Notes under the pieces: model-generated
Seen by the model: only the letters and a program-made list of their open reading frames with translations
Database searches by the model: none
What the model was told of the DNA's origin: nothing
Shown: positions 1-7,492 of the stretch, piece by piece
How positions within the stretch are numbered: the first letter of the stretch is position 1
Layout of the letters: every line of letters starts with the position of its first letter
Program-made: the position numbers and the translations under genes
Assembly: GCA_041402045.1 (NCBI GenBank)
Contig: JAWKSZ010000093.1
Span: forward strand, 1-23,093
Direction: 5' to 3'
DNA length: 23,093 bases
DNA from: JAGQRJ01 sp041402045
GTDB lineage: Bacteria; Planctomycetota; J058

Positions 1-201
1 GACCGCCCGCGCCCCGCGGGCGAAGGCCGCCTCGACCAGGGTCGCGCCGTCGAAGCGCTCGCCCGAGAGCGCGAAGAACACCTCGCCCGGGCGCAGGCTG
101 CGGGTGTCGGTCGAGACCCCGGTCAGCGCGCGTCCGCGCAGCTCCGGCGCCAACTCCGCGCCCACGAGGTCCGCCAGGGTCCCCAGATCGATCGCGTCCA
201 C
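1..201 (-). CDS. murF: UDP-N-acetylmuramoyl-tripeptide--D-alanyl-D-alanine ligase (MurF), N-terminal part only
   Basis: This is the first 67 codons of a gene that runs off the left edge. MurF adds D-Ala-D-Ala to the UDP-MurNAc-tripeptide in the cytoplasm, the last soluble step of peptidoglycan precursor synthesis. The visible part is the N-terminal uridine-binding Mur domain, with the family pattern GVSTDTRSLRPGEVFFALSG followed by ERFDGATLVEAAFARGA. The start is GTG at 201, preceded by GGAGG at 206-210. The ATP-binding Mur domain lies outside the window, so MurE, which has a similar N-terminal domain, is not strictly excluded; the FDG motif and length favour MurF. No murE precedes it: the upstream neighbour is a divergent regulator, so murF here appears to begin its own transcription unit. 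Confidence 0.85.
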   Translation of the reverse strand, partial: MDAIDLGTLADLVGAELAPELRGRALTGVSTDTRSLRPGEVFFALSGERFDGATLVEAAFARGARAV

Positions 202-213
202 GTGTCCTCCCCC

Positions 214-231
214 GGGGCGAGAGATCGCCCC
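214..231 (-). promoter_or_regulatory. Short hairpin directly upstream of the murF ribosome binding site
   Basis: GGGGCGA at 214-220 and TCGCCCC at 225-231 form a perfect 7-bp stem with a 4-nt loop. On the murF transcript it ends four bases before GGAGG, close enough to influence ribosome access. A regulatory role is inference; it could also be a small terminator-like stem. Confidence 0.35.
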
Positions 232-376
232 ATGGGTCTCTTCGGCGTGGCGTGGAGGTTGCTTGAGGGGGACGTGGAAGGCGCTGCACTGCAGGGCTCT
301 AAACGGACGTGCGCGATTCTGAGTCGCCGAACACTGCGGGGCACGCGCTGACCTATCCCCTCATCGCGCCTTCCGT

Positions 377-476
377 TTAGAACCAGAGTCGCGATCCTGT
401 GCGGGCGAGCGAGCGCTAGATCGTTGACTCCATGCGAACCGCGCTCACCCGCTCAGGATCGTGAACTCTGGTCTAG
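377..476 (+). repeat. Long imperfect hairpin in the murF/sigma-54 activator intergenic region
   Basis: Bases 377-411 pair with 442-476 over about 32 positions. The segments are 377-381 with 472-476, 383-389 with 465-471, 390-399 with 454-463, 401-405 with 448-452, and 407-411 with 442-446. The only interruptions are two single-base bulges (A382, A464) and two mismatches (T400/T453 and C406/A447). Two positions (377/476 and 391/462) would be G-U pairs in RNA. The loop is 412-441. The rest of the 202-498 gap shows no gene. TAGAAC at 378-383 resembles a -10 hexamer but has no clear -35. The structure ends 22 bases before the ATG chosen for the downstream activator. Confidence 0.8.
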
Positions 477-498
477 CTACGGGTTAGTCTGGGGCCTC

Positions 499-2001
499 AT
501 GAGCGCCGACCTCTACCGCCGCCTGTTTCGCTTGGCCTGCCAGCGAGAGCTCGGGAGCGTGCTCTCGAGCACCCTCGAGCTCGTGCTCCGTGAGACCGGG
601 GCCGAGCGCGGATTCCTCGTGACCCTCAACGAACAGGGTGGGCTCGACGTGCGCGCGGCGCAGAACCTCGACGGCGACGAGGTCGGCGCCAGCCCCGAGC
701 TGCGCCCTTCGCGTACAGTCGTGCGCGAGGCGATCAAGCGCAAGCGCACCTACGCCCTCGGCGACGACGGTGCCGGCCGGGACGCCGCCAGCGTCGCGGC
801 CCTGGAGATCCGCTCCGCGGTCGCTGTTCCGATCGTGGTCGCGGCGGAGGTCGCCGCGGTCGTCTACGTCGACAGCAGCCGGGCCGGCGCCTTCGACGCG
901 CAGACGGTGCGCTCCCTAGAGGCGCTGGGGGTCCCTCTGGGCGACGTGGTGCAAAACGCCGCGCAGCTCACCTCCCTCCGCCGGCAGAACCGGGCCCTGG
1001 CTGAGCGCCTCGCCGGAGAATCACCGATCCTGGGCGACAGCCGGCCGATGCGGCAGGTCTTGCTCGAGGCCGAGCGTGTGGCCTCCACCGACGTCCCGGT
1101 GCTCGTGCGCGGTGAGACCGGGACCGGCAAGGAGCTCCTGGCCAAGTATCTCCACGAGCAGAGCCCCCGCCGGGGAAAGCCCTTCGTCGCGGTCAATTGC
1201 GCGGCGCTGCCCGGTGAGCTGATCGAGTCCGAGCTGTTCGGGCACACCGCCGGGGCGTTCACTGGGGCGACCACGAAGCGCGCCGGCCGCTTCGCCAAGG
1301 CGGACGGCGGCACGCTGTTCCTGGACGAGGTGGGCGAGCTCTCCCCCGGGGCGCAGACGCGTTTCTTGCGCGTACTCGAGACCGGCGAGATCCAGCGCGT
1401 GGGCGACGACCGCACCCACAAGGTCGACGTACGGATCGTGGCCGCGACCCACCGCGACCTGCTCGCCCCCGACAGCGGGTTCCGCAGCGACCTCTTCTAC
1501 CGGCTGGCTGTGGTGACCCTCGAGCTCCCCCCCCTGCGCGCCCGGGGCGAGGACATCGCGCTCCTGGCCGAGGCCTTCGTCACCGAGTCCGCGGCGCGCT
1601 TCGGCTCCGCCGTGCGCGGGCTGAACGCGGCGGCCCTGGCCGCCTTGGCCGGCCACGCCTGGCCGGGCAATGTGCGCGAGCTGCGCAACGCGATTCAGCG
1701 TGCCACGATCTTCGCCCGCGGGACCCTGATCGGACCCGCCGACCTGGGCCCCGCCTTCAGCGGCGGACAGGTCGCCCCCGCGGCCGAGGTCGCCGACGGG
1801 GTGCCCGAGACCCTCGAAGACCTGCAGGTCGCCAAGCGCGAAGCCTCGCTGCGCGTCGAGCGCGGGTTCGCGGCGCGCTTCCTCGAACGTACCCGCGGCA
1901 ACGTCGCCGAGGCCGCCCGCCTGGCCGGCCTGAGCCGCCCCGCGTTCTACGACCTCCTGAGCCGGGTGGAGCTCGACCCGGCCGAGTTCCGCCCGAGCTG
2001 A
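499..2001 (+). CDS. Sigma-54-dependent transcriptional activator with GAF sensor domain (NtrC/NorR-like)
   Basis: This enhancer-binding protein should remodel the sigma-54 RNA polymerase closed complex using ATP. From the ATG at 499 it is 500 aa. A GAF sensor domain spans about residues 10-160. The AAA+ core has Walker A GETGTGKE (about 205-212), the GAFTGA loop that contacts sigma-54 (about 252-257), Walker B GTLFLDE (about 271-277) and an arginine-finger region FRSDLFYR (about 328-335). A Fis-type helix-turn-helix, RGNVAEAARLAGLSRPAFYD, lies near 466-485. There is no receiver domain, so the signal is probably a small ligand or redox cue sensed by GAF, or a partner protein. The frame is open from a TTG at 424, but that start would put one arm of the 377-476 hairpin inside the gene. 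ATG 499 follows GGGG at 491-494 and begins the conserved region. Target genes are unknown. Confidence 0.88.
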   Translation: MSADLYRRLFRLACQRELGSVLSSTLELVLRETGAERGFLVTLNEQGGLDVRAAQNLDGDEVGASPELRPSRTVVREAIKRKRTYALGDDGAGRDAASVAALEIRSAVAVPIVVAAEVAAVVYVDSSRAGAFDAQTVRSLEALGVPLGDVVQNAAQLTSLRRQNRALAERLAGESPILGDSRPMRQVLLEAERVASTDVPVLVRGETGTGKELLAKYLHEQSPRRGKPFVAVNCAALPGELIESELFGHTAGAFTGATTKRAGRFAKADGGTLFLDEVGELSPGAQTRFLRVLETGEIQRVGDDRTHKVDVRIVAATHRDLLAPDSGFRSDLFYRLAVVTLELPPLRARGEDIALLAEAFVTESAARFGSAVRGLNAAALAALAGHAWPGNVRELRNAIQRATIFARGTLIGPADLGPAFSGGQVAPAAEVADGVPETLEDLQVAKREASLRVERGFAARFLERTRGNVAEAARLAGLSRPAFYDLLSRVELDPAEFRPS

Positions 2002-2028
2002 GCGCCCCCGCTCGGAGGCGGCCCGCCG

Positions 2029-2616
2029 TCAGCCGCGGCTCAGGCCGCGCGCGAGGCCCTCGGCCGCGCGCGGCGTGAGTTCGAGGGTGATCGCGAAGGG
2101 CCACCCCTCCACCCAGAGCTTGGCGCTGGCGCCCGCTGCGGTGCGGGTGACCTCGACCCGGCGCAGGCCGAAGGGGCCGAGGATCCCGCGTTGCACCCGC
2201 ACGCCGGCCGCCACGTCCAGGCGCACCCGCTGCGGATCGAGGCGCCACGCGCGCAGCTCGACCCGGGGCGCGAGCTCCAGCCGCGAGCCCGCCTGATCGA
2301 ACGCGTAGGCCTCGGCCTGCTCCAGGATCAAGCGCTCACCCAGCTTGCTCACGCGGTCGGCCAGGGGCAGCCAGGCGATCAGCTGCTGCTCGTGCTGCGT
2401 CCCGGTCTTGGGGGCGTGATCCGCCACCCAGCCGAGGTCGCCCCGCGCAGCGGTGAAGTCCGGGGCGTCGACGAGGGCCTCGAGGAAGGTCAGGGCCTGC
2501 AGCGGAGCGTCGCTGGCCCGGGTCGCGGCGTCGAGCAGGGTGCGACGCGCGCTCGCGTCTTGTGCGCGCGCGCCGAGGCAGCAGGCCAGGGCGAGGAGTA
2601 AGGGGAGGGTACGCAT
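2029..2616 (-). CDS. Small secreted protein of unknown function
   Basis: This is a 195-aa protein I do not recognise. It starts at ATG 2616 with AGGAG at 2623-2627. The first 22 residues, MRTLPLLLALACCLGARAQD, form a signal peptide with a likely type I cleavage after ARA. The CC pair is not a good lipobox because position -3 is Ala. The mature part is helical at first and then rich in beta-type segments (LELAPRVELRAWRLDPQRVRLDV, VRVQRGILGPFGLRRVEVTR), so a periplasmic or surface beta domain is plausible. The frame extends upstream to 2778, but that part is not protein-like and would cross the nested inverted repeat at 2639-2758. The gene converges on the sigma-54 activator with a 27-bp gap. 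Confidence 0.7.
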   Translation of the reverse strand: MRTLPLLLALACCLGARAQDASARRTLLDAATRASDAPLQALTFLEALVDAPDFTAARGDLGWVADHAPKTGTQHEQQLIAWLPLADRVSKLGERLILEQAEAYAFDQAGSRLELAPRVELRAWRLDPQRVRLDVAAGVRVQRGILGPFGLRRVEVTRTAAGASAKLWVEGWPFAITLELTPRAAEGLARGLSRG

Positions 2617-2638
2617 GGAGTCTCCTTGAGGAGAGCGC

Positions 2639-2758
2639 ACGGCGGAGGTCGGGATCTGGAGAGGGAGAGAAACTTGAGCGAGAGAGGGCTCGACGACGCA
2701 CCGTTGCGTCGTCGCGCCCGGAGCCAGCGCACGCTGACTCGTTCCCGACCTCCGCCGT
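2639..2758. repeat. Nested inverted repeats between the secreted protein and the kinase
   Basis: A perfect 16-bp inverted repeat, ACGGCGGAGGTCGGGA at 2639-2654 and its complement at 2743-2758, encloses a second perfect 10-bp hairpin, CGACGACGCA at 2691-2700 with TGCGTCGTCG at 2705-2714 (4-nt loop). A purine-rich tract fills 2655-2688. The gap between the divergent genes is about 280-420 bases depending on the kinase start, and holds no other recognisable gene. One outer arm lies 23 bases upstream of the secreted protein's ATG, inside its likely 5' leader. Confidence 0.75.
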
Positions 2759-2897
2759 ACTGACTCTCGGGGGTTCATGCGGGGAGACGCACATGCCGGG
2801 CCGCGCGGTGCTCAGCCCCGACGTTGGGGTTAGGCTGGACTGTCGGGCGGGACCGACGAAGGCTGTCTGGCCCGTACCCACACCTGCGAGGAGCGCC

Positions 2898-3036
2898 GTG
2901 ATCCCCAGCCCCGTCCTCCCAGGGCCCGCGCCTGGGCGGGTTCGACATCGAGGGCAGCGCCGAAGGCAGCGGGACCCTGCGGCCCGGCGGCCGCCTGGGG
3001 GAGTATGAACTCCTGAAGGAGGTCGGCCGCGGCGGC
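2898..3036 (+). other. Displaced N-terminus of the kinase/TPR gene (probable frameshift)
   Basis: The frame of the kinase is open back to a TGA at 2899-2901 and encodes the expected start of a kinase domain: FDIEGSAEGSG, then LGEYELLKEVGRGG, the first half of the glycine-rich loop. No ATG, GTG or TTG occurs in that stretch, only CTG. A well-placed GTG at 2898, with GAGGAG at 2887-2892, opens a different frame (MIPSPVLPGPAPG). Removing one base, for example in the GGG run at 2938-2940, would join the two frames. The gene therefore probably starts at 2898 with an indel in this assembly. A CTG start is the alternative. Confidence 0.6.
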
Positions 3037-6000
3037 ATGGGCGTGGTCTATCGCGCGCGCCACCTGCGCCTGGAGCGTATCGTCGCGCTCAAGGTCCTGA
3101 CCCACGGCGAGGCCGCTGGAGAGCGCCAGCTCGAGCGCTTCCGCCGCGAGGCCCAGGCCGCCGCGAGGCTGTCCCACCCCAACCTCGTCCCGGTGTTCGA
3201 CGCTGGGCAGCACCTGGGCCAGCCCTACCTGGTCATGGACTTCGTGGAGGGCGAGACCCTCGAGCAGCGCCTCGCCCAGGGCGGCCCCTTCGAGCCCAGG
3301 GTGGCCGCCGAGATCATGGGGCAGGTCGCGGAGGCGCTCGCTCACGCGCACGAGCAGGCATTGCTGCACCGCGACGTAAAGCCCGCCAACGTGATCCTGG
3401 CCCGCGACGGCAAGCCGCGCTTGACCGACTTCGGCCTGGTCAAGGACCTGCTCCGAACGTCGGCCATGACCCAGAGCGGACAGCTCGTGGGGACCCCAGC
3501 CTACATGAGCCCGGAGCAGGCGGAGGGGCGGGGCGCCTACGTGGACGCGCGGGCCGACGTCTACTCCCTGGGCGCCACGCTCTACGCGCTCCTGACCGGG
3601 GTCCCGCCCTTCGACGCCGAGACCGAGATCCAGCTCTTCGTGCAGCTCACGACCAAGGTCCCGGCCGCCCCTTCGCGCAAGCGCCCAGGGGTCCCGGCCG
3701 ACCTCGACACCGTGGTCCTCAGGTGTTTGGAGAAGCACCCGGGCGACCGCTACGCCAGCGCCCTGGAGGTGCGCGACGAGCTCGCGCGCGTCCTCCGCGG
3801 GGACCCGATCCTCGCGCGCCCCCCGCGGCTCTTGGCGCGCGCCGGGCGCTTTGCACGCCGTCACCGGCGCGGGCTGGCGCTGACGCTGGTGGCCCTGGTA
3901 GCCCTGCTCACGGTGCGCGGGCTAGTCCGCGCGCAGCGCGACCGACAGCAGGTTCGCGCGGCGGCGGAGCGCGCCCGCGCGACCTGGGCCCGAGCCCAAG
4001 CCGGCGCCGACGACCCGCTGGAGTCGGGGCTCGCTGCGCTCCAAGCGGCGCAGCAGTTCTCCGACGTGAGCGGGGGAACCGCCGAGGCGGAGGCCGCCCT
4101 GCGAGTAGCCGCGGAGCACCTGGGGGAGGTGGCGACGGCGACCGAGCAGTGGGGCCTCGCGATCCAGGCCTACCGCACGGCCGCCGCCCACGGCGGGAAC
4201 CCCGCGCGCGTCGAGGCCGCGCTCCTGGCGAGTCAGTCCGACGCCGCGCAGCGCCGAGACGCCGTGGCGCGCCAACTCGAGGAGGTCGCGAGCGGCGTGG
4301 CCCAGGAGCGACCGCACGGGCTGTGGGAGGCCAGCTTCGAGATCGTGCGCAACCTCGACCCCCAGGCCTTGCGCCTGGTCCTGGACGAATTGGAGCGCCT
4401 GACACGAGACCTCGAGCGCGCGCGGACGGCGTTCCTGGCGTCCGCCAACCTGCTGACGCCTGGAGAGCGCAGCGCCGGTGAGGCGGAGCTGGGAGACCTC
4501 TCCAGCGCCCTCTCCCGCGCGCTCGCCGGGGAGGGACGCCCCGAAGACCGGGCTCCGCTCGAGGCCGCGCGGGCGCGGATCGTCCGCCGCGCTCGAGCGG
4601 AGGGACGCGACGGCGACTACTTTGCGCTCCTCGCAGAGCGCCAGGCGCTGGCCTTGGGCCCGCACGGGGAGGCCACGCTCCAGGTGCTGTGCCGGGTGCT
4701 GGGGCACTCCCGGGCCCCCGACGCTGCGGGTCCGGCCCTCGTGCGCTACCTCCGCACCGACGCGGACCAGACTCGCGCCGCGCGGGCTGGGATCGCCCTC
4801 TGTCAGCTCGGGGACCCCGCCGCTGCGCGCGAGGCGCTCATGCGCTGGCCAGACGCCTGGGTCTACCGCAGCGCGCTCCTGCCCTACCTCGGGAGCGCCG
4901 GGGACGGCGCCACGCCGCGGACCCGTGGCTCGCGCGAAGAACTCCTGGCCGCGGCCCTGGAGGCGCGCACGCAGCTCGCGTTCGAGCGGGCGAGCGGGCT
5001 CTACGAAGCGCTGCTCGACCGCGACCCAGGGGACCCCGACGCCCTGCTCGGGCTCGGGACCTGTCACCTGCACCTGGGCGACCCTCGGGCCTCCGCCGCG
5101 ACCTTGAAGCGGATTGCGGAGCCGGGGCCCCTCGCCGCGCAGGTCGAGTCCCTGCTCGGGGCCTGCGCGATCCACGCCCACGACGCCGCGATCGCCCTGG
5201 GCCACTTCTCCCGTGCCCTCGCGCATGATCCGACCCTCGAGAGCGCACACGCAGGTCGAGTGCGCAGTCTGCTCGACTTGCGGCGGGTCCCCGAGGCCCG
5301 CGCGGCGTTCGACGCTGCGCTGCCCCACGTGCCGCGAGAGCGCCTGCGCGTCGTAGAGGGCACCCTGCGCTTCAGGGAGGGACGGTTGGACGAGGCGCGG
5401 CGCCTCGCCAACGCCGCCCTCGAGGCCACCCCCGACGCCGTGGACGCGCTCAAACTGCGCGCTCACATCGCCCAGGACCTCGGTGACGCTCGGCTCGCGT
5501 TGAGTGACCTGGATCGAGTGTTGGAGGTCGCGCCAGGCGACGCATTCGCTCTCGCGATGCGGGCAGCGATCTACCTGCACCTCCTCGAGCAGCCGGCCCG
5601 CGGCGTACGCGACGCCGAGCGCGCGGTCGAGCTCGGAGGCGACGTCTACGAAGTGCTCCTGCTCCTCGCCCAGTGCCTGGCAGCCAACGGCGAGCTCCCC
5701 CGCGCAGTCACCGTGTATGAGCGCGCGCTCCAGGCAGATCGGGGACGCTACGAAGCCTACGTGGGGCTGGCCAACGCCCTCGACGCGGCGGGGGAGCGCG
5801 CCCGGGAGCGCGAGGTGCTCGAGGCGTTGACGGCGCGCTTCCCCCAGGTCTCCTTGGGCTGGATCAACCTCGGGCGGCACCTGCTCCACGCGGGAGACTA
5901 CGCCGCCTCGGAGCGCGCCAGCCGCCGCGCCCTCGCGCTCCAGCCTTCCTATCAGGCCGAGGCCAACCTGGGGATCGTGCTGTTTCGCCTGGGCCAGCTC

Positions 6001-6402
6001 GACGAGGCGCGCGCGCAGTTCGACCAAGCCCTGAGCCACGCGGGCCCGAGCCCCGCGCCCCAGTTGTTCGCCTATCGAGGGCAGGCCTATCTCGCCCAGG
6101 GAGACCTGGCTTCGGCGCGGACAGACTTCGAGCGCGTGATCGAGCGCCAGCCGCAGAGTGCGCTCGCCCGGGGAGGACTCGCGCGGATCCAGGCTCTGGC
6201 GGGGGCGCCGGAGCCTGCGCTGGCCGAGTTCGACGCCCTGCTCGCGGAACGCGCGATCCCGGAGCTCCTCTACTGGCGAGGGCTAACGTTGGTCGAGACG
6301 AACCGGCTCGACCAGGCGCGCGGTGACCTATCGCGCTTCGTGGAGCTGACCTCGCCCCAGGACACACGCCGCGCGCGGGCAGAGGCGGTGCTGGCACGCT
6401 GA
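3037..6402 (+). CDS. Membrane-anchored Ser/Thr protein kinase with long TPR array
   Basis: This is a PknB-type kinase of 1121 aa counted from the first in-frame ATG, although the true N-terminus lies upstream (see 2898-3036). Visible catalytic features are the ATP lysine in VALKVL (K19), HRDVKPAN (111-118), DFG (131-133), and the activation-segment end GTPAYMSPEQA (about 152-162). The kinase domain ends near 255. A transmembrane segment follows at about 280-297 (LALTLVALVALLTVRGLV) with Arg-rich flanks, then about 820 residues rich in Ala, Leu and Arg. From about 640 to the end these show repeated TPR-like helical pairs, for example ALLGLGTCHLHLGDPRASAA and QAEANLGIVLFRLGQLDEAR. The kinase is expected on the cytoplasmic side and the TPR array on the other side, as a sensor or scaffold. 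Substrates are unknown. The gene converges on its minus-strand neighbour with a 10-bp gap. Confidence 0.9.
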   Translation: MGVVYRARHLRLERIVALKVLTHGEAAGERQLERFRREAQAAARLSHPNLVPVFDAGQHLGQPYLVMDFVEGETLEQRLAQGGPFEPRVAAEIMGQVAEALAHAHEQALLHRDVKPANVILARDGKPRLTDFGLVKDLLRTSAMTQSGQLVGTPAYMSPEQAEGRGAYVDARADVYSLGATLYALLTGVPPFDAETEIQLFVQLTTKVPAAPSRKRPGVPADLDTVVLRCLEKHPGDRYASALEVRDELARVLRGDPILARPPRLLARAGRFARRHRRGLALTLVALVALLTVRGLVRAQRDRQQVRAAAERARATWARAQAGADDPLESGLAALQAAQQFSDVSGGTAEAEAALRVAAEHLGEVATATEQWGLAIQAYRTAAAHGGNPARVEAALLASQSDAAQRRDAVARQLEEVASGVAQERPHGLWEASFEIVRNLDPQALRLVLDELERLTRDLERARTAFLASANLLTPGERSAGEAELGDLSSALSRALAGEGRPEDRAPLEAARARIVRRARAEGRDGDYFALLAERQALALGPHGEATLQVLCRVLGHSRAPDAAGPALVRYLRTDADQTRAARAGIALCQLGDPAAAREALMRWPDAWVYRSALLPYLGSAGDGATPRTRGSREELLAAALEARTQLAFERASGLYEALLDRDPGDPDALLGLGTCHLHLGDPRASAATLKRIAEPGPLAAQVESLLGACAIHAHDAAIALGHFSRALAHDPTLESAHAGRVRSLLDLRRVPEARAAFDAALPHVPRERLRVVEGTLRFREGRLDEARRLANAALEATPDAVDALKLRAHIAQDLGDARLALSDLDRVLEVAPGDAFALAMRAAIYLHLLEQPARGVRDAERAVELGGDVYEVLLLLAQCLAANGELPRAVTVYERALQADRGRYEAYVGLANALDAAGERAREREVLEALTARFPQVSLGWINLGRHLLHAGDYAASERASRRALALQPSYQAEANLGIVLFRLGQLDEARAQFDQALSHAGPSPAPQLFAYRGQAYLAQGDLASARTDFERVIERQPQSALARGGLARIQALAGAPEPALAEFDALLAERAIPELLYWRGLTLVETNRLDQARGDLSRFVELTSPQDTRRARAEAVLAR

Positions 6403-6412
6403 GGCAGCGCGC

Positions 6413-7474
6413 TCAGTCGGCGGCGAGGAGGAAACCCAGCGCGATGGCGGTGGCCAGGCACAGGACGCCCAGGGCCAGGAGCCAGGGCCACAGCGGCGGG
6501 TCCTCGGCGACGGCGCCGGCGGTCACCAGCGGCCCGGTGCGGTCCGGGAGGCGCGGGCGCTCGACCTCGGCCAGGGGAGCCAGCGCGCGGACCCCCAGGT
6601 CCTCCGCCGAGGCCACGAGGGTCTCGGCCTCGAAGCCGCGAGGCACGATCCCCAGGTCTTCGGGGGAGGCGAGCAGGGTCTCGGAGTTGGGGTCGTGGGC
6701 GGCCTCGGCGCGGCGCAGGTCGTCCGCCGTGGCCAGCACCGTGGCCGCCGCGCGCGGGTCAGCGCTGGCGCTCGTCTCGGCGCGGCGCAGGTCGTCGGCC
6801 GAGGCCAGCACCGTCGCCGCGGCCCGCGGGTCGGCCGGGCGCGGGACGGCGGGGGCCTCGAGCATGGCCTCCAGGATCTGGGTCGCCTGGTGGTCGCTGA
6901 GGGAGGCCTCCCGGGTGGGGAGCGCGAACACCTGGGGGAAGCCCAGGGTCTGGTTCATGTCCGGGGCGGCGGCCTCCTCCGCGCGCAAGCTGGCGGCGAA
7001 GGCCTCGCGGCCCGCGCCCGGCTCGAGCTCGTCCGGGAGCGGGAGCACCATGTCGTAGCGGTCGGTCTCGCTCGACGGCCGCGGCGGGGGAATGAACGGG
7101 AGGGGCGCGGTCTCCTCGCTGTCCTCGGGGCTGCGCGCGCCGTCCTCGAGGAACGCGCGGAACCCGAGCACCAAGGAGCCGCAGCGCCGGCAGGGATAGG
7201 CCCGGCGCCGGGGGAGCTCCCCCTGGGCCAGGGCGTCGCCGCAGGCGTCGCAGAGCACGGCCCCCAGGTGCGCGCCGAGGCCGAGCAGGTGCTGCACCGC
7301 GCGCTGGGCCACCCCCCGCCGGATCAGGCGCCGGGCGTAGCTGTCGGGCTCGCCGCGCTTGGCGGCCTCGCGCAGGGCCGTGACCGCCGCGGTGTGCTCC
7401 TCCGGGCTGACGAGCCCATAGTGCAGGGCCAGTTGGCCGAGGCTGGCGGAGATCACCTGGGGGGCGGGGTCCAT
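6413..7474 (-). CDS. Zinc-ribbon protein with C-terminal membrane anchor, unknown function
   Basis: This is a 353-aa protein I cannot assign to a named family. The N-terminal ~65 residues (QLALHYGLVSPEEHTAAVTAL) are helical and resemble the short 'order of arrival' helical domains seen next to kinases in planctomycetes. A zinc ribbon follows, with CDAC at 75-78 and CRRC at 95-98. Next is a long, acidic, Pro/Ala-rich and probably disordered linker with four repeats of a TVLAS-x-DDL type motif. The protein ends in one hydrophobic helix (about 329-349), so it should be a tail-anchored membrane protein facing the cytoplasm. The start is ATG 7474. It follows the small zinc-ribbon protein gene with a gap of 18 bases, so the two are probably co-transcribed. 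Confidence 0.72.
   Translation of the reverse strand: MDPAPQVISASLGQLALHYGLVSPEEHTAAVTALREAAKRGEPDSYARRLIRRGVAQRAVQHLLGLGAHLGAVLCDACGDALAQGELPRRRAYPCRRCGSLVLGFRAFLEDGARSPEDSEETAPLPFIPPPRPSSETDRYDMVLPLPDELEPGAGREAFAASLRAEEAAAPDMNQTLGFPQVFALPTREASLSDHQATQILEAMLEAPAVPRPADPRAAATVLASADDLRRAETSASADPRAAATVLATADDLRRAEAAHDPNSETLLASPEDLGIVPRGFEAETLVASAEDLGVRALAPLAEVERPRLPDRTGPLVTAGAVAEDPPLWPWLLALGVLCLATAIALGFLLAAD
6593..6832 (-). repeat. Internal protein repeats (T/S-x-LLAS-x-EDL motif) in the zinc-ribbon protein
   Basis: Residues 215-233 and 239-257 are nearly identical (DPRAAATVLASADDLRRAE, one substitution). Two looser copies follow at about 265-274 (SETLLASPEDL) and 284-293 (ETLVASAEDL). The first pair is also clear at the DNA level, indicating a recent tandem duplication. 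Each copy has a Thr or Ser-Glu-Thr just before the hydrophobic core, which could be a phosphorylation or docking motif. Confidence 0.75.
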
Positions 7475-7492
7475 GTCGAGAGCTTACCCGCG

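Noticed and set aside
424..498. Longer N-terminus for the sigma-54 activator starting at TTG 424
   Set aside because: The extra 25 residues are not GAF-like, and the region holds the right arm of the long hairpin. ATG 499 is the better start.
3922..6039. Long minus-strand open frame (705 codons) opposite the kinase/TPR gene
   Set aside because: Composition is that of an antisense shadow of GC-rich coding sequence. The plus strand has clear kinase and TPR motifs.
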